Source of the DNA: an uncultured Pelagibacteraceae bacterium
GTDB lineage: Bacteria; Pseudomonadota; Alphaproteobacteria; Pelagibacterales; Pelagibacteraceae
DNA length: 64,000 nucleotides
Direction of reading: 5' to 3'
Assembly: GCA_902548405.1 (NCBI GenBank)
Contig: CACCRN010000003.1
Span: forward strand, 99,534-163,533
The notes below the pieces were generated by a model. The model ran no database searches and was not told the origin of the DNA. It was given only the letters and a program-made list of their open reading frames with translations. Made by a program: the position numbers and the translations under genes. The stretch's first letter is position 1. Each line of letters begins with the position of its first letter. Shown piece after piece: positions 1-10,008 of this stretch.

Positions 1-357
1 TAAAGTTCTATTTTTATTATTTGGTATTCCGCCAGTATTGATGTTCGAAATAAATAAACCTTCACAAAATACAACATATTTTAAATTTATTTTTTTAAGA
101 AATTTAGAATTGTATCTTTTAATATTTCTCTCAATTGTTGGAAATTTTGTATTAAGATTTTCTTGATTTGTCTTATTGCAAGTAATGTTGTCATCTACTC
201 CTATTTTAAAATTTCCTTTTGTATTTAAATAACGGATATTGTTCTCATTTTTTAGTTTATAGATTTCTAAGTTCGGAATTTTGATTAGATTATATATTTC
301 ATCAGCATTTACATGTGAAAACTGAAATATTAAGATGAATAAAATAATAATTTTCAT
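1..357 (-). CDS. Exported hypothetical protein, N-terminal part (runs off window edge)
   Basis: An open frame starts at an ATG at 357 and stays open for 119 codons to the first base of the window, so the C-terminus is missing. The first 18 residues form a typical signal peptide (MKIIILFILIF..., ending VNA before Asp19), so the protein is likely exported to the periplasm. The visible mature part is Lys/Asn-rich with two cysteines (about residues 60 and 98) and an NTGGIPNN segment near the cut end. I do not recognise a family. It is divergent from the agmatinase-like gene, with about 50 bases between them that must hold both promoters. Confidence 0.7.
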   Translation of the reverse strand, partial: MKIIILFILIFQFSHVNADEIYNLIKIPNLEIYKLKNENNIRYLNTKGNFKIGVDDNITCNKTNQENLNTKFPTIERNIKRYNSKFLKKINLKYVVFCEGLFISNINTGGIPNNKNRTL

Positions 358-410
358 TAATTTATTATAGACGAATTAGATTAGATAATATTATCTTAGA
401 TTATTAAAAA

Positions 411-1370
411 ATGACAAAAGAAAGAAACAAAAATCCTATTCAACCAGTAAGTGGAACAAAGGTACCTAGATATGCTGGTCCAAGTACTTTTGCAAGATTG
501 CCAGAATTAAGAGATGTCGAGAGTTGTGATGTAGCGATTGTTGGTGTTCCATTTGATGCAGGAACCAGTTATAGACCTGGGGCTAGATTTGGTCCTCAGA
601 GCATAAGACAAGCATCTAGACATTTAAGAACAAATTATCATCCAAGTTATGATGTGGAACCTTTTAAAATTCAACAAGTTGCTGATGCTGGAGATATTTC
701 ATGCAATCCATTTAGTATTGATGAAGCTATTAAACAAATAGAAGAGGGAGCAACTGATTTATTAAATAAAGTAGGTGGAATAATTAGCTTAGGTGGTGAT
801 CATACAATTGCAGTGCCATTGCTAAGAGCAATTAATAAAAAAAATAAAGGACCAGTTTCTTTAGTTCATTTTGATGCTCATTTAGATACTTGGGATACTT
901 ATTTCGGCGCTCCATATACACATGGAACTCCATTTAGAAGAGCAAGAGAAGAAGGTCTATTTTTAGATGATGCCTCAATGCATGTGGGAATAAGAGGGCC
1001 TCTTTACAGTAGAGATGATATAAAAAATGATGAAAGTTTTGGTTTTAAAATAATTCACTGTGATGAATTTCAAACTGAAGGAACAGATAAAATTGCAGAA
1101 AGGATTAGAAAAAGAGTAGGAGATAATCCACTTTATCTATCTATAGATATTGATGTGTTAGATCCAGCTTTTGCACCTGGTACAGGAACACCAGAGATAG
1201 CGGGAATGACCACACGAGAAATGGTAAATGTTTTAAGGGGGTTGTCTGGATTAAATTTAGTTTCAGCTGATGTAGTAGAGGTTTCACCAGCATATGATCA
1301 TGCTGAAGTTACATCTCTTGCAGCTGCAACAATAGTTTACGAATTAACAAATTTATTTGCAAAATCATAA
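411..1370 (+). CDS. speB: Agmatinase / ureohydrolase family protein
   Basis: A 319-residue arginase/agmatinase-fold enzyme, expected to release urea from a guanidino compound, classically agmatine to putrescine. The binuclear manganese site is complete: GGDHT (residues 128-132, His131), HFDAHLD (Asp155, His157, Asp159) and SIDIDVLDP (Asp246, Asp248). Its length is normal for the family. The aldehyde dehydrogenase gene starts 20 bases downstream, so the pair may feed a guanidino or polyamine compound into central metabolism. Members of this family also act on guanidinobutyrate, guanidinopropionate or other guanidines, and the substrate cannot be told from sequence alone. The family assignment is firm, the gene symbol less so. 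Confidence 0.85.
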   Translation: MTKERNKNPIQPVSGTKVPRYAGPSTFARLPELRDVESCDVAIVGVPFDAGTSYRPGARFGPQSIRQASRHLRTNYHPSYDVEPFKIQQVADAGDISCNPFSIDEAIKQIEEGATDLLNKVGGIISLGGDHTIAVPLLRAINKKNKGPVSLVHFDAHLDTWDTYFGAPYTHGTPFRRAREEGLFLDDASMHVGIRGPLYSRDDIKNDESFGFKIIHCDEFQTEGTDKIAERIRKRVGDNPLYLSIDIDVLDPAFAPGTGTPEIAGMTTREMVNVLRGLSGLNLVSADVVEVSPAYDHAEVTSLAAATIVYELTNLFAKS

Positions 1371-1390
1371 GGAAAGGATAATTTTAAATC

Positions 1391-2824
1391 ATGTTAGATA
1401 AAAAAAATTTTTATATTAATGGTGCTTGGGTTAAACCAAACAGCGCTGAAGAAATTAAAGTAATCGATCCAGCTACAGAAGATAACTGTGCCGTAATTAC
1501 TTTGGGAAATAAAGCAGATGTTGATCTAGCAGTTAGTGCAGCAAAAGATGCTTATGAGTCTTGGGCTTTTTCCTCTAAAGAAGAAAGAATTACATTATTA
1601 GAAAAACTTTATGAAAATTATAAGAAAAGATGGGCAGATATTGCAGAAGCCATAACTCTTGAAATGGGTGCACCAAAAGATTTTGCCACAAAATTACAAG
1701 CAGGAACAGGAGCAAGTCATATTAAATCATTTATCAGATATTTGAAAAATTTCGAATTTGAAAAACCATTGGGAGAACACGCTCCTAACCAAAGATTAAT
1801 TTATGAACCTAAAGGTGTTTGTGCATTAATAACGCCATGGAATTGGCCCATGAACCAAGTTTGTTTAAAAGTAATGCCAGCAATTGCTGCAGGTTGCACA
1901 ATGGTATTAAAGCCATCAGAATTAGCGCCACTTTCATCAATGATACTTGCTGAAATTATTGATGAAGTAAAATTTCCAAAAGGTGTGTTTAATTTAGTTA
2001 ATGGTGATGGAGGAACAACAGGTGATGCTCTTACAAGCCATCCAGATATTAATATGATTTCTTTCACAGGATCAACAAGAGCTGGAGCTTTGATTTCTCA
2101 AAATGCTGCTAAAGATTTTAAAAGAGTAAGCTTAGAGCTAGGTGGTAAAGGGGCAAATATAATTTTTAAAGACGCTGATCCAGAAGCAATTGAAAGAGGT
2201 GCTTTAAGATGTTTTAGAAATTCTGGACAATCTTGTAACGCTCCAACAAGAATGTTGGTTGAAAAATCAATGTATGATGAAGCTATAGAGAGATTAAAAA
2301 AATATACTGAAAATTTTGAAGTGGGTGATCCTAAAAAAGAAGGGGAGCACATAGGTCCAGTTATTTCAGAAACTCAATACAATAAAATTCAAACTTTAAT
2401 TCAAAAAGGTATTGATGAAGGAGCAAAATTAGTTGCTGGAGGAACAGGTAAACCTGACGGATTAGATAAAGGTTACTTTGTTAAACCAACTGTATTTGCA
2501 GATGTAAATAATGATATGGATGTTGCAAGAACTGAAATTTTTGGACCAGTTCTATCTGTTATCCCATTTGAAACAGAGGAAGAAGCAATTAAAATTACAA
2601 ATGATACTTCATATGGATTAACAAACTATATTCAAACTCAAGACTCTGAAAAAGTTCAAAGAGTTGCTAGAAAATTAAGATCTGGAATGGTGGATGTTAA
2701 TGGTGCTGGTATTGCAGTTGATGCACCCTTTGGAGGTTTTAAACACTCTGGTATTGGTAGAGAAGCTGGCGAACATGGCTTAGAAGAATTTTTAGAGGTG
2801 AAAGCAGTAGGTGGTTGGAGTTAA
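1391..2824 (+). CDS. NAD(P)-dependent aldehyde dehydrogenase
   Basis: A 477-residue aldehyde dehydrogenase of normal length. It shows the nucleotide-site FTGSTR (225-230), the general-base Glu249 in LELGGKGAN and the catalytic Cys282 in GQSCNAPTR. It oxidises an aldehyde to the acid with NAD(P). The start is supported by AAGGAAAGGA about 10-15 bases upstream. It directly follows the agmatinase-like gene, so a plausible substrate is an aminoaldehyde from polyamine or guanidino-compound breakdown, but betaine-aldehyde or other aldehydes remain possible. Its stop overlaps the stop of the convergent M20 deacylase by 4 bases. Confidence 0.88.
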   Translation: MLDKKNFYINGAWVKPNSAEEIKVIDPATEDNCAVITLGNKADVDLAVSAAKDAYESWAFSSKEERITLLEKLYENYKKRWADIAEAITLEMGAPKDFATKLQAGTGASHIKSFIRYLKNFEFEKPLGEHAPNQRLIYEPKGVCALITPWNWPMNQVCLKVMPAIAAGCTMVLKPSELAPLSSMILAEIIDEVKFPKGVFNLVNGDGGTTGDALTSHPDINMISFTGSTRAGALISQNAAKDFKRVSLELGGKGANIIFKDADPEAIERGALRCFRNSGQSCNAPTRMLVEKSMYDEAIERLKKYTENFEVGDPKKEGEHIGPVISETQYNKIQTLIQKGIDEGAKLVAGGTGKPDGLDKGYFVKPTVFADVNNDMDVARTEIFGPVLSVIPFETEEEAIKITNDTSYGLTNYIQTQDSEKVQRVARKLRSGMVDVNGAGIAVDAPFGGFKHSGIGREAGEHGLEEFLEVKAVGGWS

Positions 2825-3999
2825 TTTACTGATTTATCTTTTACACCTTCTAAAAATTTAAGGCATTTTTTCATCTCGTTTAATTCTATGAACTCATCAA
2901 TTTTATGAGCTTGCTCTATGGATCCAGGTCCACAAACAACTGTACTAATTCCTAGTTCTTGAAATAAACCGGCTTCTGTTCCAAAAGAAACCACTTCCCT
3001 TGAATTATCACCAGTTATATTTGATACAAATTCACATGCTTCAGATTCATCTAATCTATTAAACCCAACCACTTCACCAATCGTTTCTTTTTTTATGTAA
3101 GAATCTGGAAATACCTTTTTCATTTCCGGGAGCAGTACTTCATTTGCATATTTATCAATTTCATTTGTTACAAATTCCCCATCTTCTTTTACAACTGGCC
3201 TTGTTTCCCATTCAACACTACATTTGTCTGCAATAACATTATGAGCAATACCACCTTTAATGCCTCCAATTGATAAGGTTGAATGTGGAGGATCAAAAAT
3301 ACTATTTTCTTTAACTCGTTTTTTTAACTGTTCTCTTATTTCTAAAAGTTTTCCAACATACCTAGTAGCATACTCTGCAGCATTTACTCCTAGATGTGGT
3401 TTTGAACTATGTCCTGCTAGTCCTCCAAAGTGAACTGTGTATTCATTCATACCTTTGTGAGCATCTATTATTTTCATTGTAGTTGGTTCTCCTATTATAC
3501 AAATTCCATTTTTGATATCTCTTTTTTTCAATTCCTCTATCAACAGAGGAGCACCAATACACGCAGTCTCTTCATCAAAAGTGTAACAGAAATGTAAGTC
3601 TCTATCTAAATTACTTTCTTTAAAGATTGGTGCATAAGCAAGTGTACATGCAATAAATCCTTTCATGTCACATGAGCCTCTTCCATAAAGTTTATCTTTT
3701 TTAATTGTTGCAACAAATGGATCGGTGCTCCAACCTTTAGAAACTGGAACTACATCAGTGTGTCCTGATAGAATGATTGGTTTTTTTGTGCTTTGATTTT
3801 TTGCTTTTAAAGTTCCAAAAAGATTAACTCTTTTTTTATCATCATCGTAAACTTTGAAAGTATCTATTCCGATGTTATTTAAAATGTTTTCACAATAATC
3901 AATCAAATTACTATTATCTTGGCCTGAGATAGTTTTAAATGCAATTAAGTCAGTTAAAATCTTGATTGATTTTTCATATAAATTGTTATCTATACTCAT
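2821..3999 (-). CDS. argE: M20 family deacylase, acetylornithine deacetylase (ArgE)-like
   Basis: A 392-residue metallopeptidase-fold amidohydrolase. Metal and catalytic residues are visible: SGHTDVVP (His80, Asp82), GRGSCDMKG (Asp111) and the DEE triplet at 142-144 supplying the general-base glutamate. The overall pattern, including the GTEAGLFQ and C-terminal HKIDE segments, fits the ArgE branch that removes acetyl from N-acetylornithine. Closely related M20 proteins hydrolyse other N-acyl amino acids, so ArgE is a best guess. It is transcribed alone on the minus strand, divergent from csaA with only 24 bases between the starts. Confidence 0.8.
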   Translation of the reverse strand: MSIDNNLYEKSIKILTDLIAFKTISGQDNSNLIDYCENILNNIGIDTFKVYDDDKKRVNLFGTLKAKNQSTKKPIILSGHTDVVPVSKGWSTDPFVATIKKDKLYGRGSCDMKGFIACTLAYAPIFKESNLDRDLHFCYTFDEETACIGAPLLIEELKKRDIKNGICIIGEPTTMKIIDAHKGMNEYTVHFGGLAGHSSKPHLGVNAAEYATRYVGKLLEIREQLKKRVKENSIFDPPHSTLSIGGIKGGIAHNVIADKCSVEWETRPVVKEDGEFVTNEIDKYANEVLLPEMKKVFPDSYIKKETIGEVVGFNRLDESEACEFVSNITGDNSREVVSFGTEAGLFQELGISTVVCGPGSIEQAHKIDEFIELNEMKKCLKFLEGVKDKSVN

Positions 4000-4023
4000 A
4001 AACTTAAAACACTATATTATATT

Positions 4024-4368
4024 ATGATTAAAGAGCAAATTACCTATGACATTTTTGACAAAGTAGATATTAGAGTCGGTACTGTAATTTCAGTTAAAAA
4101 AAATGAAAAGGCTAGAAAACCATCTTTAGTAGTTGAAGTAGATTTTGGAAGTGAAATTGGCATCAAACAATCATCAGCTCAAATTACTCATTATTATAAT
4201 GAGGAGAATTTAAAAGGAAAGCAGGTCATTGCAGTTTGTAATTTTCCTGAGAAAAATATTGCTGGTGTAGTTTCACAAGTATTAGTTTTAGGAGCAATAG
4301 ATGCTGAAGGGAAAGTTACTTTAGTACACCCATCACAAAAAGCTGAGAATGGTTTACCAATTGCTTAG
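4024..4368 (+). CDS. csaA: CsaA-like tRNA-binding domain protein
   Basis: A 114-residue stand-alone EMAP/Trbp111-type OB-fold tRNA-binding domain. The family core is visible: VDIRVGTV near residue 15, the KPSLVVEVDFG segment, and the QVLVLGA segment toward the end. The length is normal for CsaA (about 110 residues). CsaA is described as a secretion-linked chaperone in Bacillus; its role in alphaproteobacteria is uncertain and it could act on tRNA. The next gene starts two bases after its stop, so it probably leads an operon with the LysE exporter and aconitase. Confidence 0.8.
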   Translation: MIKEQITYDIFDKVDIRVGTVISVKKNEKARKPSLVVEVDFGSEIGIKQSSAQITHYYNEENLKGKQVIAVCNFPEKNIAGVVSQVLVLGAIDAEGKVTLVHPSQKAENGLPIA

Positions 4369-4370
4369 TA

Positions 4371-4964
4371 ATGCATCCTGAAATTCTCTCGATAACTTTA
4401 TTTGGAATTGTTGCTGCATTTACACCTGGCCCTAATAACTTTGTTGCTTTTTATTCTGGTTTTAACTTTGGTATAGTTAGAACACTTCCACATATAATCG
4501 GGGTTACCCTAGGATTTCCATTTCTGTTATTATGCCTAGCTTTAGGTTTGATAAATATATTTAAGCTTTATCCTTTGATTCAAGAAATATTAAAATATTT
4601 AGGAACTCTATTTTTGATTTATTTAGCTTATAAAATTTCTTTTTCAGGTCCATCAAATCAAGAAAATAAAAATAAAAATCCGATTAAATTTCATGAAACT
4701 TTTATCTTTCAGTTTCTAAATCCAAAAGGTGTAATTGCATCTATAATTCTTGTATCCACTTATATAAACCCAGGTGAAACATTTGTGAGTTATACGACTC
4801 AAATTCTTATTATGGCTTTACTAGTTTCAGTAACGAGTATAACTCTTTGGACATTTTTGGGTAAATTCTTTAGGAAATTTGCGACAAATCAGAAATTTAT
4901 TAATTATTTTAATTATGCTATGTCACTGCTTCTTTTAACAAGCATAATAACTTTTTACTTATAA
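4371..4964 (+). CDS. LysE/RhtB family exporter
   Basis: A 197-residue membrane protein with about six hydrophobic segments. The N-terminal family signature is present (FTPGPNNFVAFYSG, about residues 18-31), as is the NPKGV motif near residue 115. The LysE/RhtB family exports amino acids and similar small solutes across the inner membrane. The substrate is unknown. It sits between csaA and acnA with 2- and 3-base gaps, so it is likely cotranscribed with both. Confidence 0.82.
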   Translation: MHPEILSITLFGIVAAFTPGPNNFVAFYSGFNFGIVRTLPHIIGVTLGFPFLLLCLALGLINIFKLYPLIQEILKYLGTLFLIYLAYKISFSGPSNQENKNKNPIKFHETFIFQFLNPKGVIASIILVSTYINPGETFVSYTTQILIMALLVSVTSITLWTFLGKFFRKFATNQKFINYFNYAMSLLLLTSIITFYL

Positions 4965-4967
4965 AAT

Positions 4968-7637
4968 ATGACACCAGGAAACAAAAATTCTTATAATTCT
5001 CTTAAAAAAATTAATATCAACAACAAAGAGTATAATTATTATTCATTAAGCGAAGCAGAAAAAAATGGGCTAGATGGAATTAATAAACTTCCAAAATCTC
5101 TAAAAGTTTTATTAGAAAATTTATTAAGATACGAAGATGATTTGAGTGTTACAAAATCTCAAATAGAAGCAATTAAAAATTGGCTGGAGTCAAAAAAATC
5201 AAAAACTGAAATCGCATATAGACCTGCTAGAGTTTTGCTTCAAGATTATACAGGAATTCCTGCTGTTGCAGATTTAGCTGCAATGAGAGAGGCTGTTAAA
5301 GAAAAAAATAAAGATCCCAATACAATCAATCCATTATCAGCAGTTGATCTTGTAATTGATCATTCTGTTCAAGTTGATCAATCTGCAAAAGCAGATTCAT
5401 TTGAAAAAAACGTAGATATAGAATTCAATAGAAATGGTGAGAGATATTCATTTTTAAAATGGGGACAACAAGCTTTTGATAATTTTAGAATTGTCCCTCC
5501 AGGAACAGGAATTTGTCATCAGGTAAATTTAGAATACTTATCTAAAGTAGTTTGGTCTGAAGAATTTAAAGGTGAGAAATATATATTTCCAGATACACTT
5601 GTCGGCACAGACAGCCATACAACGATGGTTAATGGACTTTCTGTTTTAGGCTGGGGAGTAGGAGGTATTGAAGCAGAAGCAGGAATGTTAGGCCAACCTA
5701 TATCTATGTTGATACCTGAAGTGATTGGTTTTGAAGTTAAAAATAAAATGCCCGAAGGTACAACAGCAACAGATCTTGTTTTAACAGTGGTTAAAATGTT
5801 AAGAGATAAAGGTGTTGTTGGAAAATTTGTAGAATTTTATGGAGATGGATTAAAAAATCTAACTCTTGCAGATAGAGCAACTATTGCAAATATGGCTCCA
5901 GAATACGGTGCTACTTGTGGTTTTTTTCCAATAGATGATGAAACTTTAAAATATCTAAAATTTTCAGGAAGAGATCAGCACACTGTCGAAGTAGTTGAAA
6001 AATACGCGAAAGAACAAGGATTATGGGCAAGTAATGATTTAGAATTTACTGATGTAATTTCATTAGACATGTCTACGGTTGTACCAACTATTTCTGGGCC
6101 AAAAAGACCTCAAGATAAAGTTTTGTTAACTGATGCACCAACTTCATTTAAAAAAGTTTTATCTGAAGCAACTAATAAAGATAAAAAATCAATATCAAAA
6201 GTTTCAAATACTGATTATGAAATTCAAGATGGTTCAATTTTAATTGCTGCTATAACTTCATGTACCAATACTTCAAATCCAAATGTTTTAATTGGAGCAG
6301 GTTTGCTTGCTAAAAAAGCTGTTGAGTATGGATTAGAAGTTAAGCCTTGGGTTAAAACATCATTAGCACCTGGATCTCAAGTAGTGACTGACTATTTAGA
6401 AAAAGCTGGTTTAAATACTTATTTAGATCAATTAGGATTTAATTTAGTTGGATATGGATGCACTACTTGTATTGGAAACTCAGGACCATTACCTGAAAAT
6501 ATAGTTGAAGCGATTCAAAAAGAAAATATTCACGCCGTTTCTGTACTATCAGGAAATAGAAATTTTGAAGGAAGAATTTCCCCGCATATTAAAGCAAACT
6601 ATTTAGCCTCTCCACCATTGGTGGTTGCTTACGCAATAGCTGGACATATGGAGTTTGATTTATACAAAGACCCTCTTGGAAAAAGTAAAGATGGGAAAGA
6701 TATATTTTTGAAAGATATTTGGCCATCAAATCAAGAAATAGAGGATACTTTAAAACAATCTTTGAATGCTGATATGTTTATCCAAAGATACTCAAATGTA
6801 TCCGACGGCCCTACTCAATGGCAACAAATTAAAACTGAAAAAAGCAGTATTTACAAATGGGATGAAGGTTCAACTTATGTAAAAAAACCACCGTTCTTTG
6901 AAGGTTTGTCTGATGAGCCAGAAGGATTTAAAGAAATTAAAGATGCAAGACCGTTATTAATATTGGGTGATATGATAACAACAGATCACATTTCACCAGC
7001 TGGAAGCATACAAAAAGATAGTCCAACTGGAGAATATTTTATGGAACATCAAATTTTACCTAAAGATTATAATTCTTATGGCTCAAGAAGAGGAAATCAT
7101 GAAGTTATGATGAGAGGAACTTTTGCTAATATTAGAATTAGAAATGAAATGGCTCCAGGAACTGAAGGTGGATTTACAAAATTATATCCTGAAGAAAAAG
7201 TAATGCCTGTTTATGATGCAGTTGTTGAGTATAAAAAAAGAGGAACTGATTTAGTGGTAATAGGTGGTAAAGAATATGGAACTGGCTCTTCGAGAGATTG
7301 GGCTGCTAAAGGAACTAAACTTTTAGGTGTAAAAGCAGTTATTGCTGAAAGTTTTGAAAGAATTCATAGATCAAATTTAATTGGAATGGGAATTTTACCA
7401 CTGCAATTTAAAGATGGAGAAAACAGAAAAAGCTTAAACTTAGTTGGTTCAGAACTAATAAGTGTAGTTGATATTGAAAAAGGCATCAATCCTTCTGATG
7501 AAGTTACTATAGAAATCAAGTATATCTCTGGAGAAATTAAAAAAGTGAAGACTTTATCTAGAATAGATACTAAAAATGAGTTGGAATATTATAAAAATGG
7601 AGGAATTCTCCAATATGTGCTAAGGAACATGATTTGA
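4968..7637 (+). CDS. acnA: Aconitate hydratase A
   Basis: An 889-residue aconitase of the AcnA/IRP1 type, matching the usual length of about 890. It interconverts citrate and isocitrate in the TCA cycle. The three 4Fe-4S cluster cysteines are seen at Cys432 (TSCTNTSNPN) and at Cys498 and Cys501 (GYGCTTCIGNSG). The C-terminal swivel domain shows GTGSSRDWAAKG. It starts three bases after the LysE exporter, and the next gene starts one base after its stop, so a csaA-exporter-acnA-TPR-like-lipoprotein operon is likely. Confidence 0.95.
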   Translation: MTPGNKNSYNSLKKININNKEYNYYSLSEAEKNGLDGINKLPKSLKVLLENLLRYEDDLSVTKSQIEAIKNWLESKKSKTEIAYRPARVLLQDYTGIPAVADLAAMREAVKEKNKDPNTINPLSAVDLVIDHSVQVDQSAKADSFEKNVDIEFNRNGERYSFLKWGQQAFDNFRIVPPGTGICHQVNLEYLSKVVWSEEFKGEKYIFPDTLVGTDSHTTMVNGLSVLGWGVGGIEAEAGMLGQPISMLIPEVIGFEVKNKMPEGTTATDLVLTVVKMLRDKGVVGKFVEFYGDGLKNLTLADRATIANMAPEYGATCGFFPIDDETLKYLKFSGRDQHTVEVVEKYAKEQGLWASNDLEFTDVISLDMSTVVPTISGPKRPQDKVLLTDAPTSFKKVLSEATNKDKKSISKVSNTDYEIQDGSILIAAITSCTNTSNPNVLIGAGLLAKKAVEYGLEVKPWVKTSLAPGSQVVTDYLEKAGLNTYLDQLGFNLVGYGCTTCIGNSGPLPENIVEAIQKENIHAVSVLSGNRNFEGRISPHIKANYLASPPLVVAYAIAGHMEFDLYKDPLGKSKDGKDIFLKDIWPSNQEIEDTLKQSLNADMFIQRYSNVSDGPTQWQQIKTEKSSIYKWDEGSTYVKKPPFFEGLSDEPEGFKEIKDARPLLILGDMITTDHISPAGSIQKDSPTGEYFMEHQILPKDYNSYGSRRGNHEVMMRGTFANIRIRNEMAPGTEGGFTKLYPEEKVMPVYDAVVEYKKRGTDLVVIGGKEYGTGSSRDWAAKGTKLLGVKAVIAESFERIHRSNLIGMGILPLQFKDGENRKSLNLVGSELISVVDIEKGINPSDEVTIEIKYISGEIKKVKTLSRIDTKNELEYYKNGGILQYVLRNMI

Positions 7638-7638
7638 T

Positions 7639-8283
7639 ATGGACGAAGATTTATCAATAATAAATGCAAACACTAGAAACGAAAAAATTAAGAACTTTTT
7701 TGTAAATAACAAAAAGGTTCTAATTTTTTCAGTTATTGTTTTAGTTTTGGTTGTAATAGGTGTTTACAGTTACGATAAATATACAACTGACAAAAAAAGA
7801 CAGATATCTGATAATTTTAATGCAATTACGATCGATCATTCTGAAAATTCTAAAGACACAACTTTAAATAAATTGTTAGAGATAATTAATCAAAAAGATC
7901 CAACTTATTCTCCGCTCTCTCTTTATTTTATAATTGATAACAATCTCCTTTCTGATCAAAGCGAGGTTAATAAATTATTTGATGTCATAATCGATGAAAC
8001 ATCACTAGATAAAGAAATTAAAAATTTAGTTATCTATAAAAAGGCACTATTTAATGCAGATCAGGCAAATGAAGCTGATTTACTAAATATGCTAAATCCA
8101 TTAATTAATTCAGAAAGTGTATGGAAATCGCACGCATTATACTTAATGGCCGAATATTTTTATGCACAAGATCAAAAACAAAAAGCAAAAGAATTTTTTC
8201 AACAAATAACGACTTTAGAAAATCCAAATCCAGATATAAGAATAGAATCAGAGAAAAGATTAAACAGAGATTTGAGTGATTAG
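7639..8283 (+). CDS. YfgM-like membrane-anchored TPR protein
   Basis: A 214-residue protein with a short cytoplasmic N-terminus, one transmembrane segment (about residues 28-45, VLIFSVIVLVLVVIGVY) and a helical periplasmic domain. The segment near residues 175-195 (AEYFYAQDQKQKAKEFFQQI) looks like a tetratricopeptide repeat. In many proteobacteria a YfgM/TPR protein precedes bamB, and here the downstream gene is a BamB-like lipoprotein overlapping by 8 bases. The role is presumably in envelope or outer-membrane protein assembly. The family call rests mainly on architecture and context. Confidence 0.65.
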   Translation: MDEDLSIINANTRNEKIKNFFVNNKKVLIFSVIVLVLVVIGVYSYDKYTTDKKRQISDNFNAITIDHSENSKDTTLNKLLEIINQKDPTYSPLSLYFIIDNNLLSDQSEVNKLFDVIIDETSLDKEIKNLVIYKKALFNADQANEADLLNMLNPLINSESVWKSHALYLMAEYFYAQDQKQKAKEFFQQITTLENPNPDIRIESEKRLNRDLSD

Positions 8284-9574
8284 ACTATTAGCATTATTTA
8301 TTACATTTTTTCTTCTAAATAATTGTTCTTTCAATGAAAATTCAAGAATTTGGAAAGATAAGGAAAAAGATTTATCAGAAAAAGAAAATGTAAAAAAAAT
8401 ATTTGCAGAGGAAGAGGTAAAAGCTTCTGAATTTAATCAGGAAGTTAAACTCGATTTATCTGAATTAAGAACAACCAACAAAATAATTGATAATGCCAAT
8501 AACTACGGTGCCCAAAGCTATGATGGCCAATTAGAAAAAATAGGTAATTTTAAATTTTCAAAGTTAGATGAAATAAATAATCTTAATTACAAACCAATTT
8601 TCCTATCAGATGGATTAATTTTCTTTGATAAAAAAGGCACAATTATTAGATTTGATAATAATAAAAAAGTGTTATGGAAAAAAAATCATTACACCAAGTC
8701 AGAAAAAAAATTAAGACCAAAGTTAAATTTTGCAATTAAAGAAAATAGTATATTCATTACTGACAGTATTGCTAAATATTATTCGATTAATCTTGAAACA
8801 GGTGAATTGAATTGGACAAAAAATAATACCTATCCATTTAATTCAGATATCAAAAGTTATAAAAACAAAATTTTCGTTGTTGATTATAAAAATACTTTGA
8901 GATGCTATAAAATTGAAGACGGATCTGAATGTTGGAATTTGCAAACAGAAGATTCTTTTACAATATCAAATGCAAAATATTCATTAATTTTAATTGACGA
9001 AATGGTGGTGTTTAGTAACTCAATTGGAGATATCACAGCTGTTGATATTGAGACTGGATTAATCACTTGGCAGTTACCAACTCAAAGCAGTAGTATTATT
9101 AATGAAACTTATAATTTCAAAATATCAAAACTAGTATCAGATGGAAAATCTATCTTTTTTTCAAATAATAAAAATGAATTTTATTCAGTAGATGTTAAAA
9201 CAGGAGTAGTTAATTGGATAAATGATTTAAATTCAAATATTACTCCAATAATTACTGGCAATTTGATTTTTACAGTTTCTAATGACGGATATTTGTATGT
9301 TGTTGAAAAAAATAAAGGCAACATTCTTAGAATTACAGATCTTTTTAATAACTATAAAATTAAAAAAAGAAAAGAAATTGAACCAGTTGGTTTTGTGATA
9401 GGTAATACTAATTTGTATTTAACAAATACTGACGGAAAAATAATAATTGCTGATTTAAGTGAAGGAAAAGTTTTAAACGTAGAAAAAGTCTCTGGAGACA
9501 TTGTTTCAGAACCATTTATATTTGATAATAATTTGTATGTAGTTAGAAACGGTTCTATCCTACAATACAATTAA
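8276..9574 (+). CDS. bamB: BamB-like PQQ-repeat outer-membrane lipoprotein
   Basis: A 432-residue lipoprotein. The GTG start at 8276 is chosen because a stop codon lies immediately upstream in frame. The signal is followed by a lipobox at LLNNC (Cys17). The body carries repeated beta-propeller blade motifs such as AVDIETGLITWQ, SVDVKTGVVNW and NLETGELNW, typical of PQQ-like eight-bladed propellers. BamB is the scaffold lipoprotein of the Bam complex that inserts outer-membrane beta-barrels. The overlap with the preceding YfgM-like gene supports this. In many bacteria der (engA) follows bamB; here a cupin gene follows instead. Confidence 0.75.
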   Translation: MIRLLALFITFFLLNNCSFNENSRIWKDKEKDLSEKENVKKIFAEEEVKASEFNQEVKLDLSELRTTNKIIDNANNYGAQSYDGQLEKIGNFKFSKLDEINNLNYKPIFLSDGLIFFDKKGTIIRFDNNKKVLWKKNHYTKSEKKLRPKLNFAIKENSIFITDSIAKYYSINLETGELNWTKNNTYPFNSDIKSYKNKIFVVDYKNTLRCYKIEDGSECWNLQTEDSFTISNAKYSLILIDEMVVFSNSIGDITAVDIETGLITWQLPTQSSSIINETYNFKISKLVSDGKSIFFSNNKNEFYSVDVKTGVVNWINDLNSNITPIITGNLIFTVSNDGYLYVVEKNKGNILRITDLFNNYKIKKRKEIEPVGFVIGNTNLYLTNTDGKIIIADLSEGKVLNVEKVSGDIVSEPFIFDNNLYVVRNGSILQYN

Positions 9575-9576
9575 AT

Positions 9577-10008
9577 ATGATCTTGAAATTTTTAGAAAAG
9601 ATCGGAAGAAAAAAAGTAGTTCTAGATAGAGGACCATCACACCCAAAATTTGATCAAGCAAAACCGTGGATGAATAGATATTATGTGATATTCAGAAATA
9701 GACCTAAATGGTTTCCATTTAATATATTAATTCATGAAATGTTAGATGATGATCATGGTGATGGGGTGCATAACCATTTATGCCCATACATTACAATAAT
9801 TTTAAGAGGAGGGTACTGGGAAACAACAAAAAATGGAAGATTTTGGAGAAAGCCTGGATATATTGGTTTCAGATCTGCAAATGCTTTTCATAGAGTTGAT
9901 TTAGAACCAGGCACAAAACCAATGACAATATTCATTCCAGGACCATTTGGTTTACGAAAAGGACCACGATCAGAATATGGTATCGATTTTAAAACTAAAA
10001 GAAGATAA
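9577..10008 (+). CDS. Cupin-fold protein of unknown function
   Basis: A 143-residue cytoplasmic protein with the look of a small cupin. HNHLCPYITIILRGGYWE (about residues 66-83) resembles cupin motif 1, and a second histidine in NAFHRVDLEPG (about residues 105-115) could complete a metal site. No signal peptide is present. It starts two bases after the BamB-like stop and overlaps the ZapE gene by one base (TAATG), so it is probably cotranscribed. I cannot assign a reaction. Confidence 0.6.
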   Translation: MILKFLEKIGRKKVVLDRGPSHPKFDQAKPWMNRYYVIFRNRPKWFPFNILIHEMLDDDHGDGVHNHLCPYITIILRGGYWETTKNGRFWRKPGYIGFRSANAFHRVDLEPGTKPMTIFIPGPFGLRKGPRSEYGIDFKTKRR